64,000 bases of DNA from Chloroflexota bacterium. Its GTDB lineage: Bacteria > Chloroflexota > UBA11872 > VXOZ01. The stretch's first letter is position 1, and the number at the start of each line of letters is the position of its first letter. The translations under genes were made by a program, and so were the position numbers. The stretch is from positions 124,001-188,000 of the forward strand of contig CATQHC010000002.1 of NCBI GenBank assembly GCA_958295775.1, read 5' to 3'. Of this stretch, positions 48,035 to 57,826 are shown one piece after another. The notes under the pieces were generated by a model. It made no database searches. It saw only the letters and a program-made list of their open reading frames with translations, and was not told where the DNA came from.

Positions 48035-49072
48035 ATGGGAGAAAATGGTGAAAAGGGCGAGAATGACGTAAAAGACCTTACGATAATTGGCGGTGGCCCC
48101 ACCGGGCTATTTGGGCTCTTCTACGCCGGTGTGCGCCATCTTGATACGCAGCTTGTTGAAGCGATGGACGAATTGGGCGGCGCCCTTTCAGCCCTCTACG
48201 CGGTGAAGCACATTTATGACATGGGCGGCTTCCCGGCGATTCTTGCCAAGGATCTTGTTGCGGCTATGTACGAACAAGCAGACCAGTGGAAGTATCCCAT
48301 ACATCTCTCGCAGAAGATTTTGGAAGTTGAAGAGCGTGACGGCATATACGTACTCCACTCCCAGAGCGGAGAGGAGTTCAAGAGCAAGACCGTACTCATT
48401 GCCAACGGCAATGGCTCGTTGGCGCCGCGCAAGTTGAGGATTCCCGGCATTGAGCCCTTGGAAGACAAGCAAATCTTCTATACCGTCAAGAATATGGATA
48501 CTTTTCGCGACAAGCGTGTGCTGGTCATTGGCGGGGGAGACTCGGCACTCGACTGGGCGCTCGAACTTGAGAAAGTCTCAAAAATGGTCACGCTCATTCA
48601 CCGCTTGCCCGTCTGGCAGGCGCATGAAGCAACGGTCCGCCAGCTCATTAATTCGGAGGTGGACGTGCACTTCCCCCGACACGAAGCCACTCAATTGCAC
48701 GTGACTGACGGCAAACTCACCGGGGTCACAATCCTCAACATCACGTCGAAAGAAACGTTCGACCTGGAAGTGGACATTATCCTGATTTGCATCGGCTTTC
48801 TGATGGACACATCGGTCATGCGGAAGTGGGAAATTGCGTTGGAAGGCAAGAAGGGCATCAAGGTTGACCCGGCAACGATGGCTACCAGCCGGCCCGGCGT
48901 CTATGCCGCCGGCGACATTGCTGCCTATGAAGGAAAGATCAATCTTATCGCCTGCGGCGCATCCGAGGCGGCAATGGCAGTAAATCAGGCAGTGCGGTAT
49001 ATTAACCCCGATGCGCGGCTAGCCCCAGGTCACAGCAGCGACATGGATATCTTCAAAAAGCCGGATAGTTAG
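48035..49072 (+). CDS. Ferredoxin--NADP reductase-like / thioredoxin reductase-fold flavoprotein
   Basis: 345 aa; LTIIGGGPTGLFGLFYAGVR, VLVIGGGDSALDWALEL, GVYAAGDIAAYEGKINLIACGASEAAMAVNQAV; no CxxC redox pair as in TrxB. Confidence 0.88.
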   Translation: MGENGEKGENDVKDLTIIGGGPTGLFGLFYAGVRHLDTQLVEAMDELGGALSALYAVKHIYDMGGFPAILAKDLVAAMYEQADQWKYPIHLSQKILEVEERDGIYVLHSQSGEEFKSKTVLIANGNGSLAPRKLRIPGIEPLEDKQIFYTVKNMDTFRDKRVLVIGGGDSALDWALELEKVSKMVTLIHRLPVWQAHEATVRQLINSEVDVHFPRHEATQLHVTDGKLTGVTILNITSKETFDLEVDIILICIGFLMDTSVMRKWEIALEGKKGIKVDPATMATSRPGVYAAGDIAAYEGKINLIACGASEAAMAVNQAVRYINPDARLAPGHSSDMDIFKKPDS

Positions 49073-49127
49073 GCAGTCGCACTCGTCATCCAGTCTGCGC
49101 GCAGAAAGCCATAGCGGAGGAAGATAA

Positions 49128-49622
49128 TTGGCCACGCAATCGGGCGAAGTAGAGAGTGTCGAGGCCGCTAAATACGCGGCCTTGCAGGTCGAAATTGAAG
49201 AGTGCAAGGCAGAGCCGGGCACGACGCTCGATATGCTCCATGCGGTGCAACGCCAGTTCGGATATTTGGAGCCGAGAGCGGTCGGCATGGTGGCAGATGC
49301 GCTGGGGATAACGAAAGCGCAACTCTATGGCGTGGCAACCTTTTACACGATGTTCTTCTTTGAACCGAAGCCTCCGGTAATTGCCCGTGTGTGCGTGAAC
49401 CTCTCGTGCCATCTGCGCGGCGCGCAGGATATTCTCCATACATTGGAAGCAGCGGCTACGGCGGACCGCAGCGGATTCGAAGTAGAAGAGGTAATGTGCC
49501 TGGGACTCTGCGAGCAAGCGCCGGCGCTGCTCGTAAACGAAGTTGCCGTGGGGCAGGTTTCCGCAGCGGAAGCGCTTGAGAGGGTTCAAGCGAGTGTTGC
49601 AGCGTGTAATGAAGGCGGCTAG
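49128..49622 (+). CDS. nuoE: NADH-quinone oxidoreductase subunit E-like 2Fe-2S protein
   Basis: 164 aa; LDMLHAVQRQFGYLEPRAVGMVADALGITKAQLYGVATFYTMFFFEPKPPVIARVCVNLSCHLRGAQ, VMCLGLCEQAPALLVN. Confidence 0.92.
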   Translation: MATQSGEVESVEAAKYAALQVEIEECKAEPGTTLDMLHAVQRQFGYLEPRAVGMVADALGITKAQLYGVATFYTMFFFEPKPPVIARVCVNLSCHLRGAQDILHTLEAAATADRSGFEVEEVMCLGLCEQAPALLVNEVAVGQVSAAEALERVQASVAACNEGG

Positions 49623-49661
49623 GGCGCGGCATTAGCATGGTGACCGCGAGGAGCTAAATGC

Positions 49662-51017
49662 ATGGAACAGGTCTGTCTGCGACGCATCCATAACGAGAAT
49701 TCCCAAGACATCGAATCCTTCATGGCCCACGGTGGCTATGCCGCGCTGCGCAAAGCGCTGACAGAGATGACGCCCTCAGACGTGCACGAGGAGGTGCGGG
49801 CGTCGAATATGGGCGGCCGCGGCGGCGCCGGCTTTCCCACGGCGATGAAATGGAACTTCCTGGTCGGGGCAAAGGGAGAACCCAAGTACGTACTCTGCAA
49901 TTTTGATGAGAGTGAACCCGGCACCTTCTCCAATCGCATCATTGGCGAAGAAGACCCCCACCTTCTGATCGAGGGCTGTGTACTCGCGGCCTATGCTACC
50001 GGCTGCTCATATATCTTCATCTACATCCGCGGCGAGTATTTCCTCGCGTACGAGCGCGTGAAACACGCGATTGAGCAGGCGTATGCCCACGGTTTCTTGG
50101 GGCAGAACATCATGGGCTCTGACTTTTCCGTCGAGTTGTACTTGCGGCGCGGTGCGGGCGCCTACATTTGCGGTGAAGAGACCGCCATTATGAACTCTCT
50201 TGAAGGAAAACGCGGGTATCCCCGCGCCCGCCCGCCGTTCCCGGCCAACGAGGGGCTATTTGGAAAACCAACGCTCATCAACAACGTGGAGTCCCTAGCG
50301 AATCTACCGGACATCGTGCTGAATGGCGGGGAGTGGTGGCAGAACCTAGGCGTAAATGAGGGCGCCGGACTCAATATCTACTGTGTATCCGGCCACGTGG
50401 AGCGCCCCGGGGCGTACGAACTGCCCATGGGCACTACAGCCCGGGAACTGATTTTCGAGCATGCCGGCGGTGTCTGGCAGGACCGTGAACTCAAGGCTTG
50501 GAAACCCGGCGGGGCGTCCAGCGCCATCCTGCCCGCCGATATGCTCGATCTTGTGTTGGACTTCAAGCCGGTGCAGGCGGCCGGCACCATCCTCGGCACC
50601 GCGGGCGTTATCGTTATGGACGACCACACGTGCGTTGTTGATGCCGCCATTCGGGATGCGACGTTCTTTGAAGAGGAGTCCTGCGGCTTCTGCTTCCCGT
50701 GCCGAGACGGCACGCGCGTGTTGCGCATGTTGCTCGAGCAGGTGCGCCACGGCGTTGCCCCGCCCGACACCATGGACCTCATCGAACACTCTTCAGCCGA
50801 TATGATGGGCGCCTCGTTCTGCGGTCTCGGCCAGTTTGCGCCGTGGCCGGTGGTGAGCACCGTGCGTAATTTCCGCAGTGAGTATGAGGCCCATATTATC
50901 GAAAAGAAATGCCCTGCCGGCGTGTGCCCGATGGACGGCGTGGAACCGAACGAGCACGTCGACCGTCGCACCTTGCAGGAGATGCTCGTAGCGCAAAAGG
51001 GCGGGGCTCTAGCCTAA
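49662..51017 (+). CDS. nuoF: NADH-quinone oxidoreductase subunit F-like NADH/FMN/4Fe-4S protein
   Basis: 451 aa; GRGGAGFPTAMKWNF, CNFDESEPGTFSNR, GAGAYICGEETAIMNSLEGKRGYPRARPPFPA, ESCGFCFPCRDGTRVL, SFCGLGQFAPWPV. Confidence 0.95.
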   Translation: MEQVCLRRIHNENSQDIESFMAHGGYAALRKALTEMTPSDVHEEVRASNMGGRGGAGFPTAMKWNFLVGAKGEPKYVLCNFDESEPGTFSNRIIGEEDPHLLIEGCVLAAYATGCSYIFIYIRGEYFLAYERVKHAIEQAYAHGFLGQNIMGSDFSVELYLRRGAGAYICGEETAIMNSLEGKRGYPRARPPFPANEGLFGKPTLINNVESLANLPDIVLNGGEWWQNLGVNEGAGLNIYCVSGHVERPGAYELPMGTTARELIFEHAGGVWQDRELKAWKPGGASSAILPADMLDLVLDFKPVQAAGTILGTAGVIVMDDHTCVVDAAIRDATFFEEESCGFCFPCRDGTRVLRMLLEQVRHGVAPPDTMDLIEHSSADMMGASFCGLGQFAPWPVVSTVRNFRSEYEAHIIEKKCPAGVCPMDGVEPNEHVDRRTLQEMLVAQKGGALA

Positions 51018-51226
51018 CGAATTTTGCCGCCGGCGCTGCGTACACGCTGCCTGCGCGATGTTGCCGCCGCTAGTTGGTTTACCTGAGCGACACGGTAAGA
51101 CTTGCCGTTGCCGAAGGGTGCCATGCTCCGGGCATTCTCCATATGACCGGGCCGCAACGCGCCCAAACCGGTGGTTCTCTTTGTCACCGGACCCCTTCAC
51201 GAGTTCCGCGCGGCGGTGCATTCCCG

Positions 51227-52492
51227 TTACTCTCCCGTGAACGCTTTTGGCACTTTCAAGATGATGGCGGCGCTCAGTGCGAAGAATGACGCCATCATCA
51301 CGAATACCGCCGTGTAGCCCAGCAGTGGTTGCATGCCATTGAAAGTGTCCAACACGATGCCCGCGCTCAAGCTGGCGAGGGCATCGCCGCCGCCTGTTGC
51401 CAAGTTTGTCAGGCCCATATAGAGACCGGGCGCCCTCGGATCGGGGATAAGGTCGATCGCTAACGCCCAGTCCGACGAAACGAAGATACCCACGGAAACC
51501 CCCAGCAGCGCAAAGCCGACCAGCAGCATGGAGAATTGCGTCGTAAAGAGCAAGGCAATGGCTGCGAGCACCCCGACGCTGCAGGCTGCGAACACCAGCT
51601 TGCGTCGGTCCGTCCGGTCCGACAACCAGCCGGCCGGCACCACGACCACGGCCGCGACCACAATGAGCACGCCGAGCGCCATGGTAACATGCAACCCTGA
51701 GTTTTCGAGAATGCCCAGGCGTTCCTCTACAAAGAAGAGGAGTATCTGGTCTGCGGCCAGCAGTCCCATAAAGAAGAATAGACGCGAGAGAAGAATCCAG
51801 GAGAATCCGGGCCGCGCTCTGAGTTCGGCAAAGCGTGTGCGCAGTTCCTTCGCAATGCCGGTAAACTCCGGCTTTTCCTCCAGTGGCTCTTCGCGTATGG
51901 TCAAGGCCGAGACCACCGCCACGATCACGAGTACCGCGGCGGCAACAAAAAGGTAATGGCCGGGCTGGCCCCGATCGAGGAATTGTCCCGCGATAAGCGC
52001 TCCCAGTAAGACGCCCAGATTGTTGGCGAGGCCAAAGAAGCCTGAGGCGCGCCCGCGCCGGTCTTGCGGTACCAGATCGGGGATGATGCCTTGATAGGGT
52101 CCGTGCGCGCTGTTGGATGAGACTTGCAGCAGGATAACTACCGCGAATAGCAAGGCGTATGTGCTCACGGCGGCCATCAGGAGCAAGAACAGGGCGCTGA
52201 AGAGCGAGCCAAGGAGCATGAAGGGCTTGCGGCGTCCCCACCTTGCGGTCGTGCGGTCGCTAATCCCACCCATGACAGGCTGTATCACGATTGCCACAAC
52301 GAGACCGACTGAGACGAGGACGCCGAGATAAGTGCCTTTCTGCGCAGAACCAACAAGCGTTTCCACGCGGTCGGGCAGGTAGACGATGTTCAGGCCGGCC
52401 CATACCGTGGAGAGGCCGAGCCAAAAGAGACTGATCCGCGCCAGGAACGGCAGTGAGACGCGCTTGCGATTCTGGTCAGAAGACATAGGCAC
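51227..52492 (-). CDS. MFS transporter
   Basis: 421 aa; 12-TM pattern; GGISDRTTARWGRRKPFMLLGSL and PAGWLSDRTDRRKLVFA loops. Confidence 0.9.
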   Translation of the reverse strand: MPMSSDQNRKRVSLPFLARISLFWLGLSTVWAGLNIVYLPDRVETLVGSAQKGTYLGVLVSVGLVVAIVIQPVMGGISDRTTARWGRRKPFMLLGSLFSALFLLLMAAVSTYALLFAVVILLQVSSNSAHGPYQGIIPDLVPQDRRGRASGFFGLANNLGVLLGALIAGQFLDRGQPGHYLFVAAAVLVIVAVVSALTIREEPLEEKPEFTGIAKELRTRFAELRARPGFSWILLSRLFFFMGLLAADQILLFFVEERLGILENSGLHVTMALGVLIVVAAVVVVPAGWLSDRTDRRKLVFAACSVGVLAAIALLFTTQFSMLLVGFALLGVSVGIFVSSDWALAIDLIPDPRAPGLYMGLTNLATGGGDALASLSAGIVLDTFNGMQPLLGYTAVFVMMASFFALSAAIILKVPKAFTGE

Positions 52493-52597
52493 TCCTCACT
52501 CCCTGTGAAGTCGGCACCAGCCGGAGCCGTAAAGGGCAGTGACTGCCTTGCGCGCCAGCGCTCTCCGGTCTTCACCTGCCCCAATAGCGACCGGTGC

Positions 52598-53257
52598 CTA
52601 CCGCTTTTCGTTCACTAAAGTGACCGGACTGTCTGCCGCGGCACTATCGTAGTCCCGCAATCGCTTGCCGCCTTTATAAAATAGGTAGCAAGCGCCGATT
52701 TGAATGACATGGTAAAGGTCGTTGTGGTTGAAATGTCGGTGCGGCGCAATCTTGCGCATCTGGATGAGAGCGGCGCCGAGGGAAATGAAAACGCCGCCCA
52801 GAATGAAGCGGGAACTGGCGGCGCGCCGGCGCAGCGCTGCCGGTCCATGAAACGCGACTACCCCTGCCATCGCCGTGCCGTAGTCAATGATTACGTAGAC
52901 AAATTTACTGTGGGACGCCGTCCAAACGCAATAGGTCAGCAGCTTTACTGCCGTGCCCGCGAGCAGCCTGCCCTTCAGCGGCTGCGAGGTCGATGCAATC
53001 GCTGTGCTGGCAAACATGCTGGCGCTCGTGAACCCCGTCGCAAGTGTTGTCCCTTGCCACAACTTCTGCCGGGTTGCGGGGGCTTGATCGCCCACGGCAT
53101 GTGAGAGGCCCCCTAGCACCGCAGCGATGGCGGCGGCAATGAAGCCGATGCCCCAGAGCACCTGCGAATTCTGCCGCTGTGCACGTCCTTGCCGGAGCAG
53201 GTTGATTCCCCACCGGGCGTTGCAGTATCCCAGCAGCAGGTCGGTGAGGACGGTCAT
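52598..53257 (-). CDS. Integral membrane protein with His-rich C-terminal motif (HRHFNHNDLYHVIQIG)
   Basis: 219 aa, several hydrophobic segments; resembles a DUF6962/ceramidase-superfamily-like membrane protein, tentatively. Confidence 0.5.
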   Translation of the reverse strand: MTVLTDLLLGYCNARWGINLLRQGRAQRQNSQVLWGIGFIAAAIAAVLGGLSHAVGDQAPATRQKLWQGTTLATGFTSASMFASTAIASTSQPLKGRLLAGTAVKLLTYCVWTASHSKFVYVIIDYGTAMAGVVAFHGPAALRRRAASSRFILGGVFISLGAALIQMRKIAPHRHFNHNDLYHVIQIGACYLFYKGGKRLRDYDSAAADSPVTLVNEKR

Positions 53258-53558
53258 AGGTTCATGAATTTTGATGGGGTCCTACTCCTCGCCGTATTGA
53301 GTCACGTTTGTGCGAGTGCAATACCGGTCAGCCCTGAATGATGTCGAGGATTGGTGATGTTCCCGTGAATCAGCCAAATCTCAAAGAGAATGTTCAACTG
53401 CAAGCACCTCCGGCGACAACTGCGGGAGGGACTACGCGATTCCTATTGCGGAACCGCTGGGGGCTGGACTTGTCGCGCGTGCGTTCTCCGAAGGCTAATT
53501 CGAAGATGAAGTTTGCCCACTGGTGCAGCCACTTCCCGGTTTGGGCCACCTCTTACCC

Positions 53559-54980
53559 CTATGAGTCAGCAAACAGTGCAGTGTAATGGCGATACCAGTC
53601 ACTTTGGAACCGCTCAGCCGGATCATAGCGTTGTTTGAGACTGATAAACTCTGAGAACTGCGGATAACACTGAGCGACCTGGGAGCGTGTGGCATGTTTG
53701 TGATAGGTCAGATAGTAGCTGCCGCCATAGACTATGGCCCGGTCGATCAAGCGCCGAAACGCGGCTGCGGCGTGTTCTTTACCCTCAGGAGTGTGAGTCA
53801 CGTGTAGATTGAAGATAACGCACGCGAAGCTCTCTCGCGCCCACGCGAGAAAACTCTCTTCGTCGCGCTCGACAAGCCGAATGGTGCCGTAGACAACCTC
53901 AGTCTGATGCTGCCGGAAGTCTTCACGAACGTCATACATGAATGACGCCAAGGACTGGCGCGGCACATAGATTTCGGTGATTACCTCCGTCCCGGGCGCT
54001 GTGGCTCCCAGGTGGTGGTCGAGCATACGGTGGTAATTTTCCTCGTAATAACCGAGTTGATGCAAGTCCGACCAGTAGACTTGGCCGTCGGTAGCAAGGT
54101 AATGCGCGACGTACTCCTTGAAGGCCTGGGGCTTGTTCGCGTGCGCGTAAAGGATGAGGCGGCGCCAATCGTCAACTGTGAGCTCCCGCTGGCCAGCGGG
54201 GATTGGTGTGTCCGCCGCCACCGGACCATAGCAGGAGAACACGCCCCGCGTGAGGTAGTTGGGGGAAGAATCGTCTATTGAATACTGAAAATCGCCATAG
54301 AGAAAACCGTCTTCGACTTTCTGTGCAAATGCCGGCATGAGTTCTGTGATGTCAATGATACTGACGGCGCGTTGCAGCTTCTGGCGCGGTAGCAGGCGGA
54401 GCGTCACGCTATAGACCACGCCGAAAAGGCCATACCCTCCGATTACTAGCCGAAAGAGCTCGTAGTTTTCCTGACGGCTGCAATGCCGGACGTTGCCGTC
54501 GGCATCAACGAGAACGAACGATTCCACATCGCCGATGATAGGGCGCATCCGCAAGCCGCGGCCGTGGACGTTGGCGGCGAGCGCGCCGCCAAGGCTCATA
54601 CGGTCGCCGCCGGTCTGCTTCTGCGCGATAGCCCATTGTGACGGGTGGTCCGGCGCAGCCTGCCGGCTGGCCGCGATAAGTTCCGGCCAATAGATGCCGG
54701 CTTCAACGGTGATCAATCCCGCTTCCGCATTGAAGTCCAATACCCGATTCAACGGCACCGTGTCCAAGAGGATGGCGCCGCTGCCAAACTGCTGGGCGCC
54801 CATGGCGTGGCGACCGCCGGCGATAGAGACGGACATTCCTTCTCTCTGCGCAGCGGCTATTGCCGCTTGAATGGCCTCCAGCGAATCTACGGGGACGACC
54901 CGATCAACGGCAGTCGGATTGAGCTGGGAGTGAATGTCGTTTACCTGGACGCTTGGCATTTTCGCGCGCTGTCCTTTCAC
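53559..54980 (-). CDS. FAD-binding oxidoreductase (FAD/FMN-containing dehydrogenase, PCMH type)
   Basis: 473 aa; VSIAGGRHAMGAQQFGSGAILLDTVPLNRVLDFNAEAGLITVEAGIYWPELI, MSLGGALAANVHGRGLRMRPIIGDVESFVLVDADG. Confidence 0.88.
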   Translation of the reverse strand: MKGQRAKMPSVQVNDIHSQLNPTAVDRVVPVDSLEAIQAAIAAAQREGMSVSIAGGRHAMGAQQFGSGAILLDTVPLNRVLDFNAEAGLITVEAGIYWPELIAASRQAAPDHPSQWAIAQKQTGGDRMSLGGALAANVHGRGLRMRPIIGDVESFVLVDADGNVRHCSRQENYELFRLVIGGYGLFGVVYSVTLRLLPRQKLQRAVSIIDITELMPAFAQKVEDGFLYGDFQYSIDDSSPNYLTRGVFSCYGPVAADTPIPAGQRELTVDDWRRLILYAHANKPQAFKEYVAHYLATDGQVYWSDLHQLGYYEENYHRMLDHHLGATAPGTEVITEIYVPRQSLASFMYDVREDFRQHQTEVVYGTIRLVERDEESFLAWARESFACVIFNLHVTHTPEGKEHAAAAFRRLIDRAIVYGGSYYLTYHKHATRSQVAQCYPQFSEFISLKQRYDPAERFQSDWYRHYTALFADS

Positions 54981-56509
54981 CGGCTCCCGCGCAGGAGCAT
55001 TGGAGTAAAGTTGGGAATCTCAGTAGCGACGGGGAAGTAAGGACGCGGCGCCTTGTGATACGTGAAGTGACGCAGCGTGGGCGGCGTCGCCCCCGGCGTA
55101 TCCAGGACGAATTCCCCTTTCGCGATTTCGCGATAGGTTTGACTGTAGTTCATCGGATTCTTCGCGACGATGAATTTTGCGCCTGCAATGTCCATGTCTA
55201 GCGCGCGGAATTGCTCGTCTCTCCATTCGTACGTGCCGTACGTCGTTATCAAGATCTGCGCGCTGCCACACTCCAGCACTGCCGTTGGCCCCATAGTCGC
55301 CCACTCGCCCGCCCAGATGCCGCCGGTATACTGAAACCTCCCGTCACTCAAGGAAGTCACGACACCGGTAAGAGTCTGCGGACTTCCCCATTGGGGGTCG
55401 ATCTTGTGTCCGAGCGTCACCGTGACTGTGCTGCCTGCACCGGCTCCATGACAGAGCGCAGCCGCTTCAGGATCTACGACCGGCACGATTGCGAACCCTT
55501 CTCTGAGATCCATGAGCGCGGGAAGCGTTGCCACGCTGTCGCCGGCAGCGCCGCCACCGACACAGTCAGCGCACTCTATGAGGATGACGGGACCGCCAGG
55601 AATCTTGAGTCCCGCCTCGACCGCCTCCTCAGGCGTGAGAGTGTCCGGCTCCAGGGCGAAGCGTTTCTCCCACATGAGGTTGGCAATCCGGTCTGCGAGG
55701 CCTGCGGCCTGCTTCTCATCGTTGTCAGTAATCACCAGGCCGCCTCCGCCCAATTCGGGAACGTCAATCGTGGCGTGGGCATGGAGCGCACTGGTGGACA
55801 AGACCCCCGGCAGCTCTTCAAAGGACTTTGCTAAGCGCATCACATCAGCAAAGGGGCCGTCACCCACGGTGCTGGCATTGATGGCGCTGGTCAGAATCGG
55901 CACTTTTGCCATGGCCATTGCCGGTTTGTAGTCGCCAGTGAGCGTTCCAAGGAGCAGCCGCGCGCCGCGCACGCCCGTAGTGAACGGGTCCACGTGCGGG
56001 TAGGTCTCCCAGGCGACAAGGCCGTCAGCGTGACGGATCATCTGTGTGGTGATGTTGGCGTGCAGGTCGAGGGTGCCGACCACCGGCACATCAGGGCCCA
56101 CCAAGGCGCGCACAGCCGCGAGCAGGTCGCCTTCCACGTCGTCGATTTCCGTAGTCACCGCCGCGCCGTGCAGCGCCAGCAGGACGCCGTCTACCGGCAG
56201 CGCCGCGGCGAGGTCTTCAAGCAGATCGGCCTTGAGTTGTGCATAACAGTCCTGTGCAATCGGCCCGCCGGGATAGGCGCTCGCTACGACGAGTGGCACA
56301 GTGCTGGCGTTCTGTTCCTTTAGCGTGTGTAACATGCCGCCAACGGCGCCGCCTTCAATTGACATAACTGCTTCGCCCCGCGCAAGTTGGCTGCGGGCAA
56401 ACTCATCGCGTTCAATGAGCTTGCCGCCGAACTGATTGCACTCGGTCAGAATTGAGCCTACGGCAACCCGCTGTGGTCTCTCCATGCTAGTGTCTCCGAT
56501 CTTGCGCAA
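54977..56509 (-). CDS. M81 family metallopeptidase (MlrC-like)
   Basis: 510 aa; RVAVGSILTECNQFGGKLI, LLALHGAAVTTEIDDVEGDLLAAVRALVGPDVPVVGTLDLHANITTQMIRHADGLVAWETYPHVD, ADCVGGGAAGDSV. Confidence 0.9.
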   Translation of the reverse strand: MRKIGDTSMERPQRVAVGSILTECNQFGGKLIERDEFARSQLARGEAVMSIEGGAVGGMLHTLKEQNASTVPLVVASAYPGGPIAQDCYAQLKADLLEDLAAALPVDGVLLALHGAAVTTEIDDVEGDLLAAVRALVGPDVPVVGTLDLHANITTQMIRHADGLVAWETYPHVDPFTTGVRGARLLLGTLTGDYKPAMAMAKVPILTSAINASTVGDGPFADVMRLAKSFEELPGVLSTSALHAHATIDVPELGGGGLVITDNDEKQAAGLADRIANLMWEKRFALEPDTLTPEEAVEAGLKIPGGPVILIECADCVGGGAAGDSVATLPALMDLREGFAIVPVVDPEAAALCHGAGAGSTVTVTLGHKIDPQWGSPQTLTGVVTSLSDGRFQYTGGIWAGEWATMGPTAVLECGSAQILITTYGTYEWRDEQFRALDMDIAGAKFIVAKNPMNYSQTYREIAKGEFVLDTPGATPPTLRHFTYHKAPRPYFPVATEIPNFTPMLLRGSR

Positions 56510-56521
56510 GCGACGAATTCG

Positions 56522-57772
56522 TCAGAGTTCCATAACGTCCGCGAGGGCGGCGATACTTGGCTGTTCCAGATGAGGTGCGGCCGGCACAAGTTGGTTGATT
56601 GCGTCCGGCCACTTCACCCCTGAACCGGTAATGACACAGACAACCGTTTCACCCGGCTTGAAATAGCCTTCCTCGTGCAGCCGGACGAGGCTGGCGATAG
56701 TGGCGGTGGAAGCGCTTTCGAAGAAAAAGCCGCGACTTGCCATTCTGCGAATTGCCTGGCGCAATTCATCCTCCGTGACCGCAGTGGCTGTGCCCCCCGA
56801 CGCATAGAGCGACCGCAGCGCGTGCACGCCGCAGCGACCCTCGATGATAGACGTAGCCAGGGAGTCCGGTTCCGGCTGGACTTCAATCTCAGTGTGGTTG
56901 TGGGAGAGCGCGTGCAGCAGTGGGTGCGTGGCCTCGGTCTGACAGCCCACCATGCGGGGCAGACGATCGATGAGGCCCATGTCGTGGAGATCGTTCATTC
57001 CGCGCCAAATGCCGTAGATGCTGTCTCCGCCGCCGGTAGGCACCAGGACGGCGTCCGGCGACGCGCCTAGCGAACTCGCTATCTCGTAGCCAATTGTCTT
57101 GTATCCGGTCACGCCGTAGGGGCTTGCGAGCGGGTTGGGATCGGACGAACCGACCGGCAGCCAACCGTGGTCTTCGACAAGCTGCCGCATCATTCCACCA
57201 ATTTCGGGTTTCGGCATCGTAACCACCGAGGCGCCGTGAATCTGCATCACGCGGCGGAGCAATTCGGACGAGGTGGGATAGCCGATGATGAGTGCGCGCA
57301 AGCCGGCGAGGGCGGCGTACGCAGCCACAGCCTGGCCCGCGTTGCCGGTAGAGGACGCCACAACTTTCGTATAACCGAGTTGGCGCGCCAGTGTGATGTT
57401 CACGGCGGCGTGACGGTCTTTGAATGACCACGTGGGGTTCATGGTCTCATTCTTGACATAGACGTTCAAGCCAAGCTCTTCGCTCAGCGCGTCCATATAC
57501 GTAAGCGGCGTGCCGCCCTCATCGAGGCTTAGCGGCGCATCTGCCGCCGGGAGCAAGTCCCCGTAACGCCAGATGTTGTGCTGCGGGCCGGCTTCCCAGG
57601 CCGCTTGAAAGTCCTTTGGAACCCCAGCTTCTAGGTTTACCTGGAAGTCCAGCGGGCCCTCTCGACCCTCCTGAAAGCAGGTTGGACAGCCAAACTTGAA
57701 TTCTCCAATTGAAAAGCGCTCATCGCAGCGCACACACTGCAGCCACTGCACGTCTGTATTGACCGCCGTCAC
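56522..57772 (-). CDS. thrC: Threonine synthase-like PLP enzyme with N-terminal zinc-ribbon-like segment
   Basis: 416 aa; LQCVRCDERFSIGEFKFGCPTC, NPTWSFKDRHAAVNITLARQLG (PLP Lys), ASSTGNAGQAVAAYAALAG, VPTGGGDSIYGIWRGM. Confidence 0.82.
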   Translation of the reverse strand: MTAVNTDVQWLQCVRCDERFSIGEFKFGCPTCFQEGREGPLDFQVNLEAGVPKDFQAAWEAGPQHNIWRYGDLLPAADAPLSLDEGGTPLTYMDALSEELGLNVYVKNETMNPTWSFKDRHAAVNITLARQLGYTKVVASSTGNAGQAVAAYAALAGLRALIIGYPTSSELLRRVMQIHGASVVTMPKPEIGGMMRQLVEDHGWLPVGSSDPNPLASPYGVTGYKTIGYEIASSLGASPDAVLVPTGGGDSIYGIWRGMNDLHDMGLIDRLPRMVGCQTEATHPLLHALSHNHTEIEVQPEPDSLATSIIEGRCGVHALRSLYASGGTATAVTEDELRQAIRRMASRGFFFESASTATIASLVRLHEEGYFKPGETVVCVITGSGVKWPDAINQLVPAAPHLEQPSIAALADVMEL

Positions 57773-57826
57773 GCGAATACCCTTTCCCTTTAGAACTCCA
57801 GCAAGCAGATCGCCTCTACTAGGATA

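Noticed and set aside
51009-52241. 410-aa minus-strand ORF
   Set aside because: Out-of-frame overlap with the MFS gene on the same strand; Arg/Gly/His-rich, no domain.
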